DNA of 21,951 nucleotides from Chromera velia (lineage: Eukaryota > Sar > Chromeraceae), in contig JAHBMJ010001684.1 of the NCBI GenBank assembly GCA_018398765.1, forward strand, positions 5,259 through 27,209, written 5' to 3'. Both the position numbers and the translations under genes were made by a program. How positions within the stretch are numbered: position 1 is the stretch's first letter; every line of letters begins with the position of its first letter. The notes beneath the pieces are model-generated. The model did not search any database. It worked only from the letters and a program-made list of their open reading frames with translations, and was not told where the DNA came from. Below are positions 18,501 to 21,951 of this stretch, one piece after another.

Positions 18501-20684
18501 TAATTTGTCGAGCCTTTGCGAGCCTTTGCAAGCCTTTGTGAGCCTTTGTCGAGTCGTACGAGCCTCTGTGACCCTTGTCGAGCCTTTGTCGAGCCTTTGT
18601 GAGCCTTTATCAAGCCTTTGTGAGCGGCCTTTGTCGAGTCTTGCGAGCCTCTGTGAGCCTTTGTGAGCCTTTGCGACCCTATGTCGAGCCTTCGTGTCCC
18701 TTTGTGAGTCTTTGTCGAGCCTTTGTGAGCCTCTGTGAGCCTTTGTCGAGCCTTTGTGAGCCTTTGTCGAGCCTTTGTGCGCCTTTATCAAGCCTTTGTG
18801 AGCCTTTGCGAGCCTTTGTGAGCCTTTGTCGAGTCTTTGTGAGCCTTTGTGACCCTTTGTGAGCCTTTGTCGAGCCTTTGTGAGCCTTTATCGAGCCTTT
18901 GTGAGCCTCTGTCGAGCCTTTGTGAGCCTTTGGAAGCTTTTGTGAGCCTTTGTCGAGCCTTTGTGAGCCTTTGCGAGCGTTTGTCGAGCCTTTGCGAGGC
19001 TTTGTGAGCCTTTGTGGAGCTTTTGCGAGCCTTTGTGAGCCTTTGTCGAGTCTTTGTGAGCCTTAATTTGTCGAGCCTTTGCGAGCCTTTGCAAGCCTTT
19101 GTGAGCCTTTGTCGAGTCTTGCGAGCCTCTGTGACCCTTGTCGAGCCTTTGTCGAGCCTTTGTGAGCCTTTGTCAAGCCTTTGTCGAGCGTTTGTGAGCC
19201 TTTCTGAGCCAAAGTCGAGCCTTTGTGAGCGTCTGTGAGCCTTTATCAAGCCTGTGAGCCTTTGTCGAGTCTTTGTGAGCCTCTGTGAGCCTTTGCGAGC
19301 CTTTGCGAGCCTATGTCGAGCCTTTGTGTCCCTTTGTGAGCCTTTGTCGAGCCTTTGTCGAGCCTTTGCGAGCCTTTGTGAGCCTTTCCGAGAATTTGTG
19401 AGCCTTTGTTAGCCTTTGTCTCAAGTTTGTGAGCCTTTGTGACCCTAGTCAAGCCTTTGTCGAGCCGTTGCGAGCCTCTGTGACCCTTTGTGACCCTTTG
19501 TGAGCCTTTGTCGGCGAGACTTTATGAGCCTTTATCAAGCCTTTGTCGAGCCTTTGTGAGCCTTTGTCGAGCCTTTGTGAGCCTTTGTGAGCCTCTGTGA
19601 GCCCTTGTGAGCCTTTGTCTCAAGTTTGTGAGCCGTTGTGAGCCTCAGTGAGCCTTTGTGAGCATTTGCGAGCCTTTGTCGAGTCTTTTTGAGCCTTTGC
19701 GACCCTTTGTGAGCCTTTTTCGAGCCTTTGTAAGCCTTTGTCGAGCCTTTAAGAGCCTTTGTGAGCCTTTGTGACGCTTTGTGAGCCTTTGTCGAGTCCT
19801 AGGTCCAGTCTTTGTCGAGCCTTTGTCGAGCCTTTGTGAGCTTTTGCGAGCTTTTGTCGAGCCTTTGTGAGCCTTTGTGAGCCTTTGGAAGCTTTTGTGA
19901 GCCTTTGTCGAGCCTTTGTGGAGCCTTTGTCGAGCCTTTGCGAGCCTTTGCGAGCCTTTCCGAGAATTTGTGAGCCTCTGTCGAGCCTTTATCAAGCCTT
20001 TGTGAGCCTTTGGAAGCTTTTGTGAGCCTTTGTCGAGCCTTTGTGAGCCTTTGTCGAGCCTTTGTCGAGCCTTTGTCGAGCCTTTGTCGAGCCTTTGCGA
20101 GCCTTTGTGAGCCTTTCCGAGAATTTGTGAGCCTTTGTCGAGTCTCTGTGAGGCTTTGTTAGTCTTTGTCGAGCCTTTGTGAGCCTTAAAGTTTGTGACC
20201 CTAGTCAAGCCTTTGTAGAGCCTTTGTGAGCCGTTGTGAGCCTCTGTGAGCCTTTATCAAGCCTTTGTCGAGCGTTTGCGAGCCTTTGTGAGCCTTTGTC
20301 GAGCCTTTGTGAGCGGCCTATGTCGAGCCTTTGTGGGCCCTTACGAGCCTTTGCGAGCATTTGTGAGCCTTTGTCGAGTCTTGACGAGGCTTTGTGACCC
20401 TTGTCGAGCCTTTGTGAGCCTTTATCAATCTTTCAAATTGTGAGCCTTTGTCGAGCCTTTGCGAGCCTTTGTGAGCCTTTAATTTTCGAGTCTTTGTGAG
20501 CCTTTGTGACTCTTTGTGAGCCTTTGTCGAGCCTTTGTGAGCTTCTCTGAGCCTCTGTCGAGCCTTTGTCCAGTCTTGCGAGCCTCTGTGAGCCTTTGTC
20601 GAGCCTCTGTGAGCCTATGTCGAGCCTTTGTGAGCCTATGTCGAGCCTTTGTCGAGCCTTTGTGGGCCTTTGTCGAGCCTTTGC
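15501..20684. repeat. 5.2 kb satellite of 10/11-bp GAGCCTTTGT units
   Basis: The whole stretch consists of GAGCCTTTGT (10 bp) and CGAGCCTTTGT (11 bp) units with variants such as GAGTCTTTGT, GACCCTTTGT, GAGCCTCTGT, GAGCCTTTAT and GAAGCTTTTGT. Mixed 10- and 11-bp spacing gives a mean near 10.5 bp. Larger blocks are duplicated inside. On the minus strand a 10+11 pair is 21 bp, so 7-residue Lys/Arg/Ser/Gln repeats stay open for up to 200 codons; that follows from the unit and is not good evidence of a gene. The plus strand likewise gives SLCEPLSSLCEPL-type frames. Confidence 0.97.
16671..17130. repeat. 230-bp tandem duplication inside the satellite
   Basis: Two consecutive 230-bp blocks are almost identical, including rare variants GTTCCAGCCTAGGCTTTG and TTTCTCAAGTTTTGGCG. 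One visible difference is GCCCGTGTG versus GCCCCTGTG. The near identity points to recent unequal exchange. Confidence 0.85.
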
Positions 20685-20788
20685 CCTTTCTGACACATTA
20701 CGCCGTTTGCCTCAAAACAGGTAGGCTAGAAGTAGCTTTGGGGCGAGATATGAAGGTGAAAGGGCGCAACCTAACCTAGCCTATCAGA

Positions 20789-20908
20789 ATGAAGGTTCTC
20801 TGGCTCTTCTTTCTTCTGATTGAGCTAGATTTGGGCAGAAAGAGTACAAGGCCAGGCGTTCTGTGTGAGGATGTAAGACCACCCTGCCTTACCGCGGGAA
20901 TTCAGTGA
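20789..20908 (+). CDS. Possible first exon encoding a signal peptide
   Basis: An ATG opens a 39-codon frame beginning MKVLWLFFLLIELDLG, with Lys2 and a compact hydrophobic core typical of a secretory signal, followed by a basic, Cys-containing segment. The frame closes at TGA (20906-20908), but the sequence CA|GTGAGTGG at 20905 is a consensus donor overlapping that stop, so this may be exon 1 of a spliced secreted protein. No downstream exon was identified in the remaining kilobase. It is short enough to be chance. Confidence 0.25.
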   Translation: MKVLWLFFLLIELDLGRKSTRPGVLCEDVRPPCLTAGIQ

Positions 20909-20909
20909 G

Positions 20910-21938
20910 TGGCCGTCACGGGAAAGCCGTTCTTGCCTGTGTTATCTTCTTTCATGGGAGAGGACTACCCTAGCAGTATGTCCAGCTGCGTATCGAGCCA
21001 GCCGAACGTTAGACGCTCATTTATGGGCCGATAGCGATGGTGAATGATCTAGTAAATGATGCTAGGAATGATGATAATGATAAAAATGAACCTAGGAATA
21101 AAATTTTAATGAATACCGAAAATATATAGTTCTTATTAGTCAAAAATTGCTAGTGGTTTTATAGGTTAAATTTGATTCAGAATGTGGCCAAATCTGTTTG
21201 TTTTTCGCTACTACCACTACCATTGGAACACTACCACCCGGGGGTAACCACCATAACCACAAAATTGGTAACTAGATTGGTAACCGGGCAGCCTAGCGGC
21301 CGTCTCGTAACCTTCCTACTTTCATTACTCCTAACTATACTGTGTAATTATACTAAACAGACTAAAATATTGCTCTTGATGCACTAACTCTGTGCATTAA
21401 ACATTGCATTCGAATTGATGATTCAATCATTAGAGACAAAACTGAATTTTTCACTAGCACTCGTTGACATTGCGGTTTTTTATGGGGTTCAATAAATAGA
21501 GAAAAAAAGACAAAGAAACAGGAGAATGGAGTGGCACACCCCAAGATGCACACTGTTATGGGAAGGTAAGGAAGAAGGGAAAGCGAGAGGCTGGTGTGAA
21601 AGCCACGAATGCGCCTCGCTCCCCCCCCTTCGACCATTTGTTCCCTCACTCACTCAAACAAACAGACAGGTAACATGCAGGCAGGCATGGATGCACGCAA
21701 AGCGAATTCGGTTTCACCGTAAACAGATCTCGCACGGGCACGCAGAATGATTGAACGCGCCTGACCATACACAACACACGTTCACAAATGCCCAGACAAG
21801 CTAGTCTCTAAGCTCGTCATTTCAGAGGCCCCTTATCGGGACCTTAGGCAGGAAGAAAGGGAAGAAGGCAGAGACGGGCGACCATGAACGACCCACGCAA
21901 ATCCCCTCCCCGCCGACTGTCCATGCATGCAATACATT
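20910..21938. other. No gene recognised; AT-rich unique sequence
   Basis: Bases 21030-21200 and 21330-21500 are AT-rich. GGTAAC recurs three times at about 21244-21290. Frames at 21172-21387 and 21362-21750 lack motifs. AATAAA occurs at about 21096 and 21491 but has no gene to attach to. Confidence 0.5.
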
Positions 21939-21951
21939 CCCCCCCCCCCCC
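21939..21951. repeat. Contig-edge C run
   Basis: Thirteen C close the window, mirroring the G run at base 1. Confidence 0.9.

Noticed and set aside
15501-20684. CRISPR-like array of direct repeats
   Set aside because: The units are 10-11 bp with no unique spacers and no cas genes, in a eukaryotic context. This is satellite DNA.

Overview
The window is a eukaryotic nuclear contig. Both ends are homopolymers (a G run at base 1, a C run at base 21951), so it may be a complete assembly piece. Coding sequence is broken by GT-AG introns whose acceptors nearly all read TGCAG. There are no bacterial-style operons, and more than a third of the window is simple or satellite DNA. A protist is likely. 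A photosynthetic alveolate such as a chromerid fits the intron style, repeat load and TGCATGCA motifs, but no marker gene fixes the taxon.

Layout. Bases 1-3600 hold open, coding-like blocks on the minus strand (2869-3590, 2047-2425, 491-940) that may be exons of one unrecognised gene; a 0.4 kb GACA microsatellite lies in the presumed intron. Bases 3594-4245 are a patchwork of ACTC, TCTG, TATC and TCTCTG repeats, and 4250-5540 show no convincing gene. Bases 5676-9655 (+) carry the only gene that can be assembled with confidence: six exons with compatible phases encoding a 622-residue acyltransferase of the condensation-domain/alcohol acetyltransferase superfamily, with an HHxxxDG catalytic motif and a probable acylated N-terminus. 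Bases 9656-11190 are gene-poor, with an AT-rich stretch. Bases 11196-11488 are a purine microsatellite and 11726-12100 a 61-bp minisatellite. Bases 12238-13230 (-) encode a coiled-coil protein whose reading frame is interrupted or uses a tiny intron. Bases 13250-15500 are mostly non-coding with ACTC, CAGT and GACA repeats.

Bases 15501-20684 are one 5.2 kb satellite of GAGCCTTTGT-type units of 10 and 11 bp (mean near 10.5 bp, the helical repeat of B-DNA), with larger duplicated blocks nested inside. The last 1.2 kb is mostly unique, AT-rich sequence with one possible signal-peptide first exon.

The genes do not form an obvious pathway. The most unusual items are the helically phased satellite, a 41-bp sequence that recurs beside GACA microsatellites and at the start of the satellite, and in the acyltransferase gene very small exons plus an in-frame candidate intron.
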